Shown: positions 62,802-64,000 of the stretch, one piece after another
Position numbering within the stretch: position 1 is the stretch's first letter
Layout of the letters: each line of letters begins with the position of its first letter
Assembly: GCF_002844395.1 (NCBI RefSeq)
Contig: NZ_CP025197.1
Location: 2,914,001 to 2,978,000 of the forward strand
Length of the DNA stretch: 64,000 bases
From: Acetivibrio saccincola
GTDB lineage: Bacteria > Bacillota > Clostridia > Acetivibrionales > Acetivibrionaceae
Direction: 5' to 3'
Translations under genes and position numbers: made by a program
The notes under the pieces: model-generated
The model's input: only the letters and a program-made list of their open reading frames with translations
Databases searched by the model: none
Told to the model about the DNA's origin: nothing

Positions 62802-63800
62802 TTAGTTTATTTGTTCAAAGATAGCTTTCGAATATACTTCTATATCTCCAGGAGTAAGCATGTTGAATTTTTCTTTTACAGCTACAAAATATTTCCCGAT
62901 CAATTCTTTGGGTATTACACGATTAGAATGCGCATCCACCGGCAAACCGTCTCTGGTATGCCGCCATGGTTTCTCCAGATGCGTAAACTTTTCTAGTATT
63001 TTTCCACTATAGCAGCAGAAGTTCTTAATAACGCTATCCAATATCGCTTTTTCAGCAGTTGTAAAAACTGATTCATCGAAAGCTTCAACACTCTCAATGG
63101 GGTCAAACTGATAAGATGAATACCTGTTATATATATCTCTGTAAACTGGTCCATGAACCCATGCCTCACAGTCTTCTTCAAAAAGAAACCGTCCTTCAAA
63201 AGCATAATAAAAACCCTGGACATAATATAGCGCCTTTTGTAAAGCTAAAGGAGTTATGTCCTCGCATTTATAAAGCAGATATTGGATAATTGAGTCCAGC
63301 TTTGAACCCGTTTTGTTTTCTTCCCCAAGCAGTTCCTGTACCTTCCGCTTACTTTTTTCATATGCCTGCAGAGATTTTAAATTGTCCTTATTTTTCTCCA
63401 GTAATTCTTTATAATACGCTGGATCATCATAAATCTTTTGAAGAATATCTGAATACTGTTTTGTAGGCATATCACCTTCACAATATCTCGAAAAAGTCAT
63501 TTCTCCCCAACCCAAAAGCAATGATAGCGGACGTTTGCCAATATTGTATTTCTGAGGTATTTCTAATATCTTCTCCAGCGAAATAATGCCGTTTTTTTGA
63601 CGGTACGTGTCATACAAAGCCTTTAGATTTTCGTCCTCTATATCCGCTACATAGACTTCGCTCCCACATTCCGTACAAACAGCCTTCTTTCCAGTATACT
63701 CATATTCTTCGCCTTTAAGTTTACCCTTAATTGTTGCTGTTTCTACTATATATTCGACATCTCTTCTGCATTCCTCGCAAAATGTCTTATTCCTATTCAT
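62802..63800 (-). CDS. Panacea (DUF4065) domain antitoxin-like protein with zinc ribbon and HTH
   Basis: The 332-residue protein has an MqsA-like zinc ribbon (CEECRRDVEY ... CTECGSEVY), an XRE-type helix-turn-helix (~70-125, ILEIPQKYNIGKRPLSLLLGWGEMTFSRYCEG) and a C-terminal DUF4065/Panacea domain (LALQKALYYVQGFYYAFEGR, AWVHGPVYRDIYNRY). Panacea domains act as antitoxins for many unrelated toxins. AAAGGAGG selects ATG 63800. The gene upstream ends 39 nt before it and is the candidate partner toxin. Confidence 0.85.
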   Translation of the reverse strand: MNRNKTFCEECRRDVEYIVETATIKGKLKGEEYEYTGKKAVCTECGSEVYVADIEDENLKALYDTYRQKNGIISLEKILEIPQKYNIGKRPLSLLLGWGEMTFSRYCEGDMPTKQYSDILQKIYDDPAYYKELLEKNKDNLKSLQAYEKSKRKVQELLGEENKTGSKLDSIIQYLLYKCEDITPLALQKALYYVQGFYYAFEGRFLFEEDCEAWVHGPVYRDIYNRYSSYQFDPIESVEAFDESVFTTAEKAILDSVIKNFCCYSGKILEKFTHLEKPWRHTRDGLPVDAHSNRVIPKELIGKYFVAVKEKFNMLTPGDIEVYSKAIFEQIN

Positions 63801-63839
63801 AAGGCGGCCTCCTTTCAAACTCTCAAACTTTCTGATTGA

Positions 63840-64000
63840 TCATCGAAAAAGATAATCAATCGGCTTGTTTCGCTTATGAAACGATATAACAACCACTCTT
63901 TTTCCACTTTCACTATCAATTAGATTAAATTTCGTATATATATCAACTAACTCCTCGATGCCATCAAAGTTAAATAACGTAACCTGGGGACAAAATACAT
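63840..64000 (-). CDS. C-terminal end of the gene upstream of the Panacea antitoxin (partial)
   Basis: A minus-strand frame enters from the right edge and gives 52 residues ending SFHKRNKPIDYLFR. It includes FNFDGIEELVDIYTKFNLID and a basic end. The position directly before a Panacea gene suggests a toxin; no catalytic motif is visible in this fragment. Confidence 0.6.
   Translation of the reverse strand, partial: VFCPQVTLFNFDGIEELVDIYTKFNLIDSESGKRVVVISFHKRNKPIDYLFR

Noticed and set aside
1-64000. CRISPR arrays, tRNA or rRNA genes
   Set aside because: No regularly spaced direct repeats, tRNA cloverleaf or rRNA sequence was recognised in the window.

Overview
The window comes from a low-GC anaerobic Firmicute of the Clostridia. 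The best clue to lineage is a secreted enzyme with a duplicated calcium-binding dockerin (GH11 xylanase, CBM6, dockerin, SGNH esterase at 34988-37006). This is the hallmark of cellulosome-forming species of the Acetivibrio/Hungateiclostridium type. The AT-rich chromosomal genes, strong AAAGGAGG ribosome binding sites and frequent TTG/GTG starts fit. The species cannot be fixed from the sequence alone.

Left part, 1-37 kb: ordinary chromosome, mostly on the minus strand. It holds the rpmG-secE-nusG-rplK-rplA operon (rplA is cut by the window edge); ilvD-ilvB without an adjacent ilvN; a CvpA protein and a membrane-anchored beta-propeller protein; an ISLre2-family insertion sequence with recognisable imperfect terminal repeats; a YkvI transporter; a four-gene GldA/GldF/GldG/DUF4340-like ABC operon; a TPR-S41 protease with a membrane neighbour; an old-yellow-enzyme-type oxidoreductase; an XRE regulator divergent from a rhomboid protease; a Ca2+-type P-ATPase; a lipoprotein/response regulator/histidine kinase operon; a cell-wall hydrolase; a chemoreceptor with a sigma-D-like promoter; and the cellulosomal xylanase-esterase.

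Middle part, 37.7-43.6 kb: a scrambled junction. A secreted CBM4_9-type gene is cut after about 146 codons by a three-gene transposon (DUF6431, DDE transposase, ExeA-like ATPase) whose ends carry several copies of an ~19-bp site. A headless, tailless gene fragment follows, then an IS3-family element whose orfB can only be made by frameshifting. The flanks of both elements do not match, so deletion or recombination followed insertion.

Right part, 43.6-64 kb: a higher-GC HK97-type siphoprophage on the minus strand. Read in the direction of transcription it runs: toxin-antitoxin-like pair, small Cys-rich protein, HNH endonuclease, cos-like region, TerS, two ParB-methyltransferases, a peptide-ligase-like module (amidoligase, degenerate paralogue, GGCT, DUF4314, DUF5049), TerL, portal, protease, capsid, connectors, tail tube, G/GT chaperones with a perfect A_AAA_AAC slippery site, tape measure, Dit, and a tail gene cut by the IS3 element. 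Tail-tip, lysis and integrase genes are not present. An AbrB/PIN module with its own promoter is inserted on the opposite strand.

The least explained signal is a ~108-nt element present three times in the prophage (50188-50295 minus, 61634-61741 plus, 61824-61932 minus). It has compensatory base changes in two hairpins, and two copies face each other across the cos-like segment. Also notable are two copies of a promoter-plus-leader-terminator cassette in front of HNH and the preceding small gene, and a paralogue of the phage amidoligase that has lost its catalytic motifs.
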